64,000 bases of DNA from Flagellimonas marinaquae (GTDB lineage: Bacteria > Bacteroidota > Bacteroidia > Flavobacteriales > Flavobacteriaceae): contig NZ_CP092415.1 in assembly GCF_023716465.1 (NCBI RefSeq), forward strand, positions 709,001 to 773,000. Reading direction: 5' to 3'. Under the pieces are notes generated by a model. That model saw nothing but the letters and a program-made list of their open reading frames with translations. It had not been told where the DNA came from and made no database searches. The number at the start of each line of letters is the position of its first letter. The first letter of the stretch is position 1. Below, piece by piece: positions 25,799-34,837 of the stretch. Made by a program: the position numbers and the translations under genes.

Positions 25799-27517
25799 TT
25801 AATTGAATGCCGTAGAAAACTTCCAACTGGTTTTGTGGTTTTTATTTAATGGCAAATCCAATAACAGGCTTCTTAACATTTCGATGGGCATTCTGCCTTC
25901 GTGCATCACCCGGTCGTGGAATTCCTTCTCTGACCAACCTTCTGCCAAAAGTTCATTTCGAAGGGCATAAAATTGCAGGCCTCCCATCATATAGGCCAAT
26001 TGATACAAGGGTGGATAACTGGTGGTAAAGGAACGTCGGACTTCGCCTTCGGCATTGGCGTATTCGTGACCAACCTCATCCACCAACATATCGATACATT
26101 CCTGTGGTGTCATTTCTCCCATATGGAACTTGAGCGAAAATATGATCCGTGCACAGCGGTGAATCCTCCAGAGCAACATCCCCATTTTTTGTTCAGGTGT
26201 CTGAGGAAACCCTTTGTTCCAAAGAATTATTTCCCAATACAAGGCCCATCCTTCGGTCCAAAATGGAGTGTAAAATGCATTTCGATATGGTTTATGGCGA
26301 CTGGTCATAAAATACTGGAGGTTATGCCCTGGTAACAACTCGTGATGGACAACGGCTCTCGAGAAATTTGGATTATTGCCACGCATGCTCATCATTTTGT
26401 AATCATGGTCCATTTCCTGCGTTGGGTATGATATGATGATATCCCTTCCCCCCAAAAAGAAAGGGCTTACCTTTTGCCTTTCCGGGCTCATCATTTCCAT
26501 TCCCCATGTTTCTTTGGCCAGTTCGGGCAATGTAATTAAATCGCGCTCCTCAATAAAATCGACCGATTCCTTATAAAGTTCCATAATGGCCTCTGGCTGC
26601 TCTCCTTCTGGAACATAGGTGTTTTTTACATGCTCTAGCGCCGCCTTCCAATCATCTCCATAACCCAACTCTCGAGAGGCTTTGATCATTTCTTGCTTGC
26701 ACCATTCATATTGGGTTTGGGCCACTTTAATGAGTTCCTCCGGCGTGTAAGGAATAAACTCCATCTCCAAGCTTTCTTGCAATGCTTCCTTACCAATAGG
26801 TTTACCAACAATTCCACTACCATCGTCCTTAACACTGTTCTGAGAATAATTTTCTTTTAGGAATTCCGCATAGACCGTCAATTTATCATACAATAAGTTA
26901 TAAGGCCTATCCACCCACCATGTAAAATCCGGGTCGTAACTGTAATAGAAATCAAAAGCATTTTTTAATCCTTTTTGAAAGGAAATTACAACGGATGATG
27001 CTTTATCCGCAGTTTGCCAATCTTTAAAAGGTTTACTGTTTGATGGCCGCATTGCATTGTCCAAAACTTTGGTCGCATCTTGCATGATTTTTGCCAAATT
27101 CTTGGCATCCGGCCTTTTTCCTCTTCGTCTCTCTTGAATAAAAGAAAGCAATGGGGCAGTAAAATCTACCACATGTGCCACTTCTAAATATTTTTTGTAT
27201 TCCTGGTCAAGAAAATAGTCCGCTTTGGTCACGGAGTTTTTTAAAAGGATATAATCCACTTTTTCCTGTTGGTTCAAAGTGGAGAAATCCATTTTCTCCA
27301 ATCGATTATGCCAATTATCATAAAGTATGTTGAAGCGCTCATAATACTCTTCGGATTCTTTCATGATGTAGATATGGTTCAATGCCCTGGTATCTGCCCT
27401 AAACTCATCGATCCTATCCGCCAGATCGCTATTCTGTGCCATAGTTTGAAGCGAAAATAGAAGTGCGACCATCCACATGGTTCTATTTCCCAAAAAATGC
27501 ATTGATTTGTTTTCCAT
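25799..27517 (-). CDS. DUF885 family exported metallopeptidase-like protein
   Basis: 572 residues. Start ATG at 27517; the signal peptide is MWMVALLFSLQTMAQ after a short leader, so the protein is exported. The DUF885 family (PF05960) zinc motif is visible as HHELLPGH, with FWTEGWALYWE and later RIIFSLKFHMGEMTPQEC. Such proteins are viewed as peptidases. It lies 12 bp after the hydroxyproline epimerase gene on the same strand, so it is probably the last gene of that operon. A role in releasing hydroxyproline from peptides would make sense but is inference. Confidence 0.88.
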   Translation of the reverse strand: MENKSMHFLGNRTMWMVALLFSLQTMAQNSDLADRIDEFRADTRALNHIYIMKESEEYYERFNILYDNWHNRLEKMDFSTLNQQEKVDYILLKNSVTKADYFLDQEYKKYLEVAHVVDFTAPLLSFIQERRRGKRPDAKNLAKIMQDATKVLDNAMRPSNSKPFKDWQTADKASSVVISFQKGLKNAFDFYYSYDPDFTWWVDRPYNLLYDKLTVYAEFLKENYSQNSVKDDGSGIVGKPIGKEALQESLEMEFIPYTPEELIKVAQTQYEWCKQEMIKASRELGYGDDWKAALEHVKNTYVPEGEQPEAIMELYKESVDFIEERDLITLPELAKETWGMEMMSPERQKVSPFFLGGRDIIISYPTQEMDHDYKMMSMRGNNPNFSRAVVHHELLPGHNLQYFMTSRHKPYRNAFYTPFWTEGWALYWEIILWNKGFPQTPEQKMGMLLWRIHRCARIIFSLKFHMGEMTPQECIDMLVDEVGHEYANAEGEVRRSFTTSYPPLYQLAYMMGGLQFYALRNELLAEGWSEKEFHDRVMHEGRMPIEMLRSLLLDLPLNKNHKTSWKFSTAFN

Positions 27518-27529
27518 ATCTCTTGATTT

Positions 27530-28537
27530 TTATATCACTTGAAACCCGTGTGCGTAGGGATCATCATCATCGATAACAATTGTATTGTACCCTGTAACCT
27601 GCGCCCAACCTTGAATACTGGGTATAATGGCTTTTTTATCCGCCAAGACCGATTCCTTTTCTACAATTCCGACAAACTTACTACCAATAAAACTTTCGTG
27701 GATATAAGGTTCACCAATCTTCAACTTGCCCTTGGCATATAATTGTGCCATACGGGCCGAAGTGCCTGTGCCGCAAGGGGATCGATCGATTGCTTTATCC
27801 CCGTAAAAAACGGCATTTCTTCCAGAAGATGTTGGGTCTATAGGGTCACCGGTCCAAAGCATATGGCTCACATCCCTAATGGTACTATCTTCCGGATGTA
27901 TAAATATATTCGGATATTTCTCATTGATACGCTTTCTTACTACTTGGGAATAATGTATAATTTGACCTGCGGTAAAATTATGTACTCCTTCAAAGTTTTT
28001 CTGTGGATCTACTATTGCATAATAATTTCCGCCGTAGGCCACATCAAAAATCAACTCGCCAAGCTCAGGACATTCTACGGTCAGGTTTTCTTCCGCTAGG
28101 TACGATTTTACATTGACCAAACGAACCCAATCCACTTTTTTTCCGGTTTGCCTGTATTCGATTTCCACCAAACCAGCCGGTGCTTCCATTCGGATTTTTC
28201 CCGGAACTTTAGGTTCAATGAGCCCTTCTTCCAAGGCTACGGTAATGGTGCCTATGGTTCCGTGCCCGCACATGGGCAAACAACCGGAGGTTTCAATAAA
28301 CAGTATGGCAAAATCGTTTGCCGGATCGTGCGGTTCGAGCAAGATACTGCCACTCATCATATCATGGCCACGGGGTTCGAACATCAACCCCCTTCGAATC
28401 CAATCGAAATCCTTTAAAAAATGTTGTCGCTTCTCGCTCATGTTCTTACCCTGTAAATTTGGGGCTCCACCGGCAACTACCCTTACCGGGTTTCCGCAAG
28501 TATGGGCATCTACACAAAAAAATGTTTTTCTCGCCAC
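27530..28537 (-). CDS. 4-hydroxyproline 2-epimerase (proline racemase family)
   Basis: 335 residues, GTG start at 28537 directly giving ARKTFFCVDAHTCGNPVRVV, the conserved N-terminus of the family. Both catalytic cysteines are present: MCGHGTIG and SPCGTGTSA. This pair converts trans-4-hydroxy-L-proline to cis-4-hydroxy-D-proline (or racemises proline). The neighbours decide for hydroxyproline: a pyrroline-hydroxy-carboxylate deaminase and a ketoglutaric-semialdehyde dehydrogenase precede it in the same operon. The gene begins 3 bp after the dehydrogenase stop. Cytoplasmic. Confidence 0.92.
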   Translation of the reverse strand: MARKTFFCVDAHTCGNPVRVVAGGAPNLQGKNMSEKRQHFLKDFDWIRRGLMFEPRGHDMMSGSILLEPHDPANDFAILFIETSGCLPMCGHGTIGTITVALEEGLIEPKVPGKIRMEAPAGLVEIEYRQTGKKVDWVRLVNVKSYLAEENLTVECPELGELIFDVAYGGNYYAIVDPQKNFEGVHNFTAGQIIHYSQVVRKRINEKYPNIFIHPEDSTIRDVSHMLWTGDPIDPTSSGRNAVFYGDKAIDRSPCGTGTSARMAQLYAKGKLKIGEPYIHESFIGSKFVGIVEKESVLADKKAIIPSIQGWAQVTGYNTIVIDDDDPYAHGFQVI

Positions 28538-28540
28538 TAG

Positions 28541-30064
28541 CTATTTTTTTAAATGGTCCGGCAACAATTCCATGGGAAACGATTGATAGCTAATCGGTCT
28601 TACCCATCGTTTTATGGAATGGGTTCCAACCGCGGTAAATCTGGAGTCGGTAGATGCGGGATATGGCCCTCCATGTTGCATGGACGGACATACTTCCACT
28701 CCTGTTGGAACTCCGTTGTAAATTATTCTTCCAACTCTGTTTTGAAGGGAATCCACTATCTCCACAAGGTTTAAATCGTCATCTTTTTCTGCGATCAAAG
28801 TGCCTGTGAGCTGGCCTTCCAATCCATCGATAATCTGGATAAGCTCTGCTTCGTTTTTACACTGGACCACCATACTGAATGGCCCAAAAACTTCTTGGTG
28901 CATTTTAGGGTTCTTTAAAAAGGCTTCGCCAGAAACGGAAGCAATTACAGATGCGGCATCGTTGGGATTTAGCTCCCCTTCATATTTGGCAACTACTTCG
29001 ACTCCATCCTGCGACAGCACATCTTCTCCTTTTTTCAGGTATCCTTTTTTAATATTCGGATGCAACATACTTTGTGGTGCAATAGCAATGGTCTCCTTTG
29101 CCAAGTTTTGAACAAATTGCTCGGTATCGGCAGTTTTAATAGTCAGCAAAAGTCCTGGATTTGTGCAAAATTGCCCAGTTCCCAAGGTGATGGAACCTGC
29201 ATAGGTCTTGGCCAGTTCGTTTCCCCGTTTGGAAACGGCTCTTGCCGTAATGATCACCGGATTGATGCTTCCCATTTCTGCGAAAACCGGTATGGGTTCT
29301 TCACGTTTTGTTCCCAAATCGAAAAGTGCCCTACCTCCACCAATACTTCCGGTAAACCCAACGGCCTTTATTTTAGGGTTCGTAACCAAATCCACTCCAG
29401 CTTGCACACCTCCATTTATACTGGAAAAAACACCTTGTGGCATTCCTGTTTTTTCGGCGGCCTTTACAATGGCCAGAGCCACTAGTTCGTTGGTACCAGC
29501 GTGCATGGGATGCGCCTTTACCACAACTGGACATCCTGCTGCAAGGGCACTTGCTGTATCCCCGCCTGCCGTTGAGTATGCCAAGGGAAAATTACTGGCC
29601 CCAAAAACGGCAACTGGCCCCAATGGTATCATGGTTTTTCGAAGATCATCCTTTGGCATAGGTTTCCTGTCCGGCTGTGCAGCATCGAAAGTATTCTCGC
29701 GCCAGTCATCGTTTGCAATCAATTCGGCAAAAGAGCGTAATTGAAAAACGGTCCTCCCCCTTTCACCAATGGCACGTCCTTCCGGCAAACCTGACTCCAA
29801 TATATAGGTATCCACCAAAACCTTGTCCAATGCCAAAATCTCATCTGCAATCGCATTAAGAAACTCTGCTCGCATCTTTCCGGGCATCTTTCTGTATATT
29901 TTAAAAGCCGACCATGCCTTCTCCACGGCCGCTTCTATTTCATCCGAAGTCGCCTCGATGTGCACTGTAGGGTTTTGAATATTTTTTTTGGGATCTACGG
30001 TTCTAAATTCTACATTGCCATCTGCTTTAAATTTCCCTGCTATACAGTTTTTACCTGTAATCAT
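28541..30064 (-). CDS. Alpha-ketoglutaric (2,5-dioxovalerate) semialdehyde dehydrogenase
   Basis: 507 residues of the aldehyde dehydrogenase family, NADP-type 2,5-dioxopentanoate subgroup. Visible are FGASNFPLAYSTAGGDTASA, VGFTGSIGGGRALFDL, the general base Glu in VFAEMGSINPV, the nucleophile Cys in GTGQFCTNPG and EVFGPFSMVVQ. It would oxidise alpha-ketoglutaric semialdehyde to alpha-ketoglutarate, the last step of hydroxyproline (or pentose/uronate) breakdown. Its ATG overlaps the stop of the deaminase gene by 4 bp. The context favours hydroxyproline over pentoses. Confidence 0.92.
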   Translation of the reverse strand: MITGKNCIAGKFKADGNVEFRTVDPKKNIQNPTVHIEATSDEIEAAVEKAWSAFKIYRKMPGKMRAEFLNAIADEILALDKVLVDTYILESGLPEGRAIGERGRTVFQLRSFAELIANDDWRENTFDAAQPDRKPMPKDDLRKTMIPLGPVAVFGASNFPLAYSTAGGDTASALAAGCPVVVKAHPMHAGTNELVALAIVKAAEKTGMPQGVFSSINGGVQAGVDLVTNPKIKAVGFTGSIGGGRALFDLGTKREEPIPVFAEMGSINPVIITARAVSKRGNELAKTYAGSITLGTGQFCTNPGLLLTIKTADTEQFVQNLAKETIAIAPQSMLHPNIKKGYLKKGEDVLSQDGVEVVAKYEGELNPNDAASVIASVSGEAFLKNPKMHQEVFGPFSMVVQCKNEAELIQIIDGLEGQLTGTLIAEKDDDLNLVEIVDSLQNRVGRIIYNGVPTGVEVCPSMQHGGPYPASTDSRFTAVGTHSIKRWVRPISYQSFPMELLPDHLKK

Positions 30065-30984
30065 ATTATGCTATTTATATTTTTATAATCCGGTAGTTCC
30101 GGTCTGTTTCTCATTGCCGTTTCAATCACATTTAGCACTCTTGCCCTTTCCGCTCCCTCTAAAGGCAAGCGAGGAGCCCGAACATGTTCCGTACCAATGC
30201 CTGTGGCCACCTCGGCCAGCTTTATGTTTTGAACCAATTGAGGGCTAATATCCAACTCCAATAGCGGCATAAACCATCTATAAATTTTAAGCGCTTCTTG
30301 AATTCTGTTGGCCTTCACCAACTCGTAAATGGCCACGGTTTCTGCTGGAAAAGCACAAACCAATCCAGCAACCCACCCTACTGCTCCAATAACCAAGCTT
30401 TCCATTCCAAGGGTATCCACTCCCGTGAACACCTTTATTCTATCCGCAAATCTATTTTGTATTCGAATAACATTGGTAATATCCCGGGTCGATTCTTTTA
30501 TGGCTTTTATATTCTCACATTCGATCAACTCCTCCAACATATCCAAAGTTACCTCTATTTTATAATCCACTGGGTTATTGTACAACATAATAGGTAGGGA
30601 AGTACTGTTGGCCACCGCTTTAAAGTAAGTCACGGTTTCCCTATCGGTGGATTTGTAACGCATCGGTGGCAAAAGCATCAATCCATCTGCACCTGATTTT
30701 TCGGCCCTTTGAGCTGCTGCAATAGCCCCTTTTGTGCTTTGCTCTGCCACATTCATGATCACAGGAATTTTTCCTTCCGTTAGTTCTACACATTTCCTGA
30801 TCAGGATTTCCTTTTCCTCTTGCTCCAATGTACTTGCCTCACCTAAAGTGCCCCCTAAAATAATCCCGTGTACACCAGCTTCGATTTGTGCTTGAATATT
30901 TTTTTGGAACATTACAAGATCCAAAGCATCCTCTTTTGTAAACTTTGTTGTTACCGCAGGCATTACGCCTTCCCATTTTACCAT
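30061..30984 (-). CDS. DHDPS-family lyase, probable 1-pyrroline-4-hydroxy-2-carboxylate deaminase
   Basis: 307 residues with the dihydrodipicolinate-synthase barrel: GIILGGTLGEASTLEQEEK, LMLLPPMRY, the Tyr of IMLYNNPVDYK and the Schiff-base Lys of KAIKESTRD. DHDPS itself would be 'dapA', but the operon with hydroxyproline epimerase and ketoglutaric-semialdehyde dehydrogenase points to the hydroxyproline pathway deaminase, which gives alpha-ketoglutaric semialdehyde plus ammonia. It is the first gene of the leftward operon, divergent from an AraC-type regulator 133 bp away. Confidence 0.88.
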   Translation of the reverse strand: MVKWEGVMPAVTTKFTKEDALDLVMFQKNIQAQIEAGVHGIILGGTLGEASTLEQEEKEILIRKCVELTEGKIPVIMNVAEQSTKGAIAAAQRAEKSGADGLMLLPPMRYKSTDRETVTYFKAVANSTSLPIMLYNNPVDYKIEVTLDMLEELIECENIKAIKESTRDITNVIRIQNRFADRIKVFTGVDTLGMESLVIGAVGWVAGLVCAFPAETVAIYELVKANRIQEALKIYRWFMPLLELDISPQLVQNIKLAEVATGIGTEHVRAPRLPLEGAERARVLNVIETAMRNRPELPDYKNINSII

Positions 30985-31036
30985 AGTTTCTAAAATTATA
31001 TGATTTAAAATTACAAAGAGACCGGAAAGGTAGTTT

Positions 31037-31065
31037 ATAGTATTATTAGCATATTTTGATACTAT
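31037..31065. promoter_or_regulatory. Inverted repeat operator between hydroxyproline operon and araC-type gene
   Basis: ATAGTAT (31037-31043) and its reverse complement ATACTAT (31059-31065) are spaced 22 bp centre to centre, about two helical turns. They lie in the 133-bp divergent gap, a natural place for the AraC-type activator to act on both genes. Confidence 0.5.
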
Positions 31066-31072
31066 ATTACCC

Positions 31073-31080
31073 TATTTTTG
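31073..31080 (+). promoter_or_regulatory. Putative -7 element of the araC-type gene
   Basis: TATTTTTG matches the Bacteroidota TAnnTTTG element, 37 bp before the start codon. The nearest TTTG upstream (31055-31058) is only 14 bp away, short for a -33 box, which would fit an activator-dependent promoter. Confidence 0.4.
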
Positions 31081-31117
31081 ACATCAAACTTGTAATTAAA
31101 TCAATTTAAGCTCACCC

Positions 31118-31960
31118 ATGAAGGTCTTACCCTTTAAAATCCCAAAACCAAAAAATGAAGCTCTCGTTTATCAAATAGATAGGGAACATGTTTTTTATGA
31201 CCAATTGCACCAACATGGAGAAATCCAGATCAGTTATGTGGAAAAAGGTTCAGGTACATTGATCGTAGGCGACCGTATAAACGATTACAAAGCTGGGGAC
31301 ATTCTTGTAATCGGCAGTTACATTCCACATGTGTTCCGAAGTGATGCCCGGCACAAAGAGGAGTCCTTAATGCACACCCTTTTTTTTAATCAAGATGCCT
31401 TTGGCAAAGACTTTTTTCAACTGGCAGATCTATCGTCCACCCAAAATTTCTTTAAAAAAGCGGAGTTTGGTATGATGGTCTTGACTCAAAAAACTAAAAT
31501 AATCCACCTGTTCGATTCACTGTCCAAACAAAGCAAAGTGGAACAGATCTCCTCACTATTATTGATTATACATTATATCAACAAGTCCAAAACCGTTCCG
31601 CTTTCTTCTTTTATCTACAGAAAAAGTTTTTCGGACGACGAGGGAAAACGAATGGGCAAAGTTTATGACTATGCCATGGAGAAATATGGTGAGAACATCA
31701 CCTTGGAGGAAATTGCTGAAAGGGCCAACATGACGAAGAATGCTTTTTGCAGATATTTTAAAAAACGAACCAACAAGACATTTTTTCAATTTTTGATCGA
31801 GATACGAATCGAGAATGCCTGTAAACTGATGCTTAAACAACCTGAGCTGTCGATCGGGACCATAGCCGAACAATGCGGGTTTAACAATATTGCCAATTTC
31901 AACCGAAAGTTTAAAACATACAAACATTGTACACCAACACAGTACCGTGCGCAATTTTAA
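31118..31960 (+). CDS. AraC family regulator of hydroxyproline catabolism
   Basis: 280 residues. An N-terminal cupin sensor (FYDQLHQHGEIQISYVEKGSG, DYKAGDILVIGSYIPHVF) is followed by a C-terminal double helix-turn-helix (about 180-280: ENITLEEIAERANMTKNAFC, FCRYFKKRTNKTFFQFLIEI, SIGTIAEQCGFNNIANFNRK). It is divergent from the hydroxyproline operon and shares its upstream region, so it is the likely activator of that operon. Effector could be a hydroxyproline isomer or pathway intermediate. Confidence 0.9.
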   Translation: MKVLPFKIPKPKNEALVYQIDREHVFYDQLHQHGEIQISYVEKGSGTLIVGDRINDYKAGDILVIGSYIPHVFRSDARHKEESLMHTLFFNQDAFGKDFFQLADLSSTQNFFKKAEFGMMVLTQKTKIIHLFDSLSKQSKVEQISSLLLIIHYINKSKTVPLSSFIYRKSFSDDEGKRMGKVYDYAMEKYGENITLEEIAERANMTKNAFCRYFKKRTNKTFFQFLIEIRIENACKLMLKQPELSIGTIAEQCGFNNIANFNRKFKTYKHCTPTQYRAQF

Positions 31961-32030
31961 TACAGTGAACCTAGTTTTTGGAAGCTGCTGAGTTTATCCA
32001 TAATTTCATTCTTTTATTAGAGTCAGTAAT

Positions 32031-33407
32031 TTGTACACCATAATCGACATAGAGACAACGGGAAACGGAGTCAAGGGCAACAAGATCACCGAAATATCCA
32101 TTTTTAAATATGATGGAAATCAAATTGTGGATGAATTCACTTCTTTGGTGAACCCGCAAAGCCCCATCCCCTATTTTATTACCGGGCTCACGGGAATCGA
32201 TGATCAAATGGTACAAAATGCTCCAACTTTCCTTGAGATTTCCGAAAATATAATGAGTATTACGGAGGGCTGTATTTTTGTGGCGCACTCCGTTAATTTT
32301 GATTACGGGGTGATCAAGGAAGAGTTTCGGCAGATTGGTATCGATTTTACTAGAAAAAAGCTCTGCACGGTACGTTTGTCCAGAAAGTTGATTCCAGGTC
32401 TAAATTCATACAGTTTGGGCAAATTATGCTCCGCCATCGAGATTCCATTGACGGACCGGCACCGTGCGCGAGGAGATGCACACGCTACGGTTCTTCTATT
32501 TGAACAACTCTTGGCCAAACCGGATTCGGAAACGGTGTTCAAAAAGTTTTTGAACGCCCGAAGCCAAGAAGCTACCCTTCCGCCCCATTTGCCCAAATCT
32601 GTATTTGACCGTATTCCCCAGAAACCGGGCATCTACTATTTTATGAACCAAAAAGGGGAGATTATTTATGTGGGAAAGGCCATTAACCTAAAAAAACGGG
32701 TATTGGGACATTTTTACGACAAAAGCCGAAAAGAAATTCAAATGTGCAGCGAGACGGCCAACATTGATTTTAAACTCGCGGGGAGTGAACTGGTAGCTCT
32801 TTTAATGGAATCTGCGGAGATCAAACGGCTATTCCCACCCTATAACCGTGCCCAAAAAAGAATGGGAAAGCAGTACGCCATATTCTCTTATGAGGACCGG
32901 AACGGAATAACACACCTGGCTTTCAACACTATTAAAGGGGTGCCCGACCCATTGAAAATCTTTCATAACCAAACGGATTGCAGAGCGTATCTCGAAGAGA
33001 TATGCAAAAGCTTTTCGTTGTGTCCAAAATACTGTCATCTACAACAGACCACATCGGCCTGTTCCCATCATCAAATTACCACATGCCAAGGCATTTGCAA
33101 GGGAGAAGAATCCGTTGCCGATTATAACGGAAAAGTGCAGGAAGCAATACAACACATGAAAATGCTCGCTTCCGAAGTGAGGGTTATCAAAGAAAAAGGA
33201 AGAGAACCCCATGAAAACGCCATAATCCTAATAGCCGATGGTGTGTACAAGGGCTTTGGATTTATTGATACGGACATTGAAATTTCTTCTTTAGAGGATC
33301 TAACGGCTTTTATCACTCCTCAAAAACATACGGTGGAAACGGAAAGCATACTTACACAATACCTTTTAAAAGAGCCGACCACCCAAATGTTTAACGTTGC
33401 CACATAA
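32031..33407 (+). CDS. DnaQ-like 3'-5' exonuclease fused to GIY-YIG (UvrC N-terminal) nuclease
   Basis: 458 residues. Start is TTG at 32031, which puts exonuclease motif I right at the N-terminus (YTIIDIETTG); no ATG is available before it. The DEDDh exonuclease half covers about 1-165 (motifs IETTG, AHSVNFDYG, HRARGDAHA). The GIY-YIG half starts near residue 200 (KPGIYYFMNQKGEIIYVGKA), followed by a UvrC-like region and a Cys-rich part (CPKYC..CSHH..CQGIC). It resembles the Cho/UvrC-type incision nucleases and probably acts in DNA repair or processing. The fusion is known in Bacteroidota and Actinobacteria, but its role is poorly defined. Confidence 0.88.
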   Translation: MYTIIDIETTGNGVKGNKITEISIFKYDGNQIVDEFTSLVNPQSPIPYFITGLTGIDDQMVQNAPTFLEISENIMSITEGCIFVAHSVNFDYGVIKEEFRQIGIDFTRKKLCTVRLSRKLIPGLNSYSLGKLCSAIEIPLTDRHRARGDAHATVLLFEQLLAKPDSETVFKKFLNARSQEATLPPHLPKSVFDRIPQKPGIYYFMNQKGEIIYVGKAINLKKRVLGHFYDKSRKEIQMCSETANIDFKLAGSELVALLMESAEIKRLFPPYNRAQKRMGKQYAIFSYEDRNGITHLAFNTIKGVPDPLKIFHNQTDCRAYLEEICKSFSLCPKYCHLQQTTSACSHHQITTCQGICKGEESVADYNGKVQEAIQHMKMLASEVRVIKEKGREPHENAIILIADGVYKGFGFIDTDIEISSLEDLTAFITPQKHTVETESILTQYLLKEPTTQMFNVAT

Positions 33408-33410
33408 AAA

Positions 33411-33430
33411 TGCCCCCAAAATCGGGGGCA
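33411..33430. terminator. Terminator between nuclease gene and aceA
   Basis: TGCCCCC-AAAATC-GGGGGCA is a 7-bp G+C-rich stem between convergent genes. On the minus strand it is followed by a T-run (complement of AAAAA before it), so it should end aceA, and it also blocks the rightward gene. Confidence 0.85.
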
Positions 33431-33470
33431 CTTTAAAACACAAATAACTACAACAAGTTAAAGTAAAGTA

Positions 33471-34751
33471 TTATTTAAACTGAGCAGTTTCCGTACTATC
33501 TTTCATGGCCATGGTGCTCGCTTTTCCCGAAGTAACCACGTTTTGCACCATATCAAAATAGGACGTACCCACAAAACCTTGGTGTTTTACCGCTTTAAAG
33601 CCGTCTTTTTGCAAAGCAAACTCACGTTCTTGCAATTCTGAATAACCGGCCATACCCCTTTCTTTATAGGATTTTGAAAGTTCGAACATACTGGTGTTGA
33701 GGGCATGGAAACCGGCAAGTGTAATAAATTGGAACTTGTAGCCCAAAGCGGCGAGTTCCTCTCTAAAACCTTCCATTTCCTTAACGGATAGTTTTGCAGC
33801 CCAATTAAAGGATGGCGAACAATTATAGGCCAACATTTTGTCCGGATATTTACTGTGGATGGCCTCAGCAAATTTTCGTGCTTGTTCCAAGTCGGGGTTC
33901 GAAGTTTCCAACCAAATCAAATCGGCGAATGGAGCATAGCTCAGTCCACGGTCGATACCCTGATCTAGACCATTTTTCACATAAAAGAAGCCTTCTGGAG
34001 ATCTTTCGCCCGTTAAAAATTTATGATCTCTGTCATCAATATCACTGGTCAACAGATTTGCCGCATCAGCATCGGTACGAGCAATAATTATTGATGGCAC
34101 ACCCATTACATCGGCAGCCAATCGAGCTGCAATTAACTTATTTATGGCTTCCTGGGTCGGTACCAGAACCTTTCCGCCCAAGTGCCCACATTTTTTGGCA
34201 GAACTTAACTGGTCTTCAAAATGCACTCCGGAGGCTCCGTTTTCTATCATGGATTTCATCAATTCATAGGCATTGAGGTTACCTCCAAAACCTGCTTCTG
34301 CATCGGCCACGATAGGCACCAAATAATCTTTTTTCGCCTCGATTTCGTTTACCGTTTGAATTTGATCGGCGCGCAAAAGGGCATTATTGATCCGTTTAAC
34401 CACCATGGGCACGCTATTGGCCGGATACAATGATTGATCGGGATACATTTCCCCGGCCAGATTGGCATCTGCCGCTACTTGCCATCCGCTCAAATAAATG
34501 GCGTCCAGTCCGGCCTCGACTTCCTGTATGGCCTGGTTACCGGTCAATGCGCCCAGACCGGCGACAAAATCTTGGGTATTCAATTTTTTCCATAGCTTTT
34601 CGGCACCTAAACGTGCAATGGAATGGTCTATCTCATAAGACCCCCGAAGCTTTATAACTTCTTCTGCTGTATACGGGCGTTCCACACCTTTCCATCGCGG
34701 GTTAACGGTCCAATCTGTTACCAATGCTTGAATTTTCTCCTTTTTTTCCAT
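33471..34751 (-). CDS. aceA: Isocitrate lyase
   Basis: 426 residues, normal for bacterial isocitrate lyase. The active-site signature [14 protein letters not shown] contains the catalytic Cys, with [21 protein letters not shown] and [11 protein letters not shown] as further landmarks. It splits isocitrate into succinate and glyoxylate in the cytoplasm, letting the cell grow on acetate or fatty acids. It follows malate synthase after 86 bp on the same strand; a hairpin lies in the gap. Probably controlled by the ScfR-type regulator beyond aceB. Confidence 0.97.
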   Translation of the reverse strand: MEKKEKIQALVTDWTVNPRWKGVERPYTAEEVIKLRGSYEIDHSIARLGAEKLWKKLNTQDFVAGLGALTGNQAIQEVEAGLDAIYLSGWQVAADANLAGEMYPDQSLYPANSVPMVVKRINNALLRADQIQTVNEIEAKKDYLVPIVADAEAGFGGNLNAYELMKSMIENGASGVHFEDQLSSAKKCGHLGGKVLVPTQEAINKLIAARLAADVMGVPSIIIARTDADAANLLTSDIDDRDHKFLTGERSPEGFFYVKNGLDQGIDRGLSYAPFADLIWLETSNPDLEQARKFAEAIHSKYPDKMLAYNCSPSFNWAAKLSVKEMEGFREELAALGYKFQFITLAGFHALNTSMFELSKSYKERGMAGYSELQEREFALQKDGFKAVKHQGFVGTSYFDMVQNVVTSGKASTMAMKDSTETAQFK

Positions 34752-34777
34752 AATTTTATAATTCGAAATTTGACTTG

Positions 34778-34810
34778 AATCCCAGGTAATGTTCGCGCAT
34801 TCTTGGGATT
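34778..34810 (-). promoter_or_regulatory. Hairpin in the aceB-aceA spacer
   Basis: AATCCCA (34778-34784) pairs with TGGGATT (34804-34810), with further partial pairing inside. For the leftward aceBA transcript the T-run lies on the wrong side, so it does not look like a normal terminator. It could be a processing or stability element that sets different aceB and aceA levels. Confidence 0.35.
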
Positions 34811-34837
34811 TTTTTTGATTAATACGCTTTGTTTAAG

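Noticed and set aside
29208..29744. 178-residue plus-strand open frame inside the semialdehyde dehydrogenase gene
   Set aside because: Antisense shadow of a strong family match; the composition is that of a reversed coding strand.
33411..33430. G/C-rich repeat considered as a regulatory site
   Set aside because: Position between convergent stops and a T-run make it a plain terminator.
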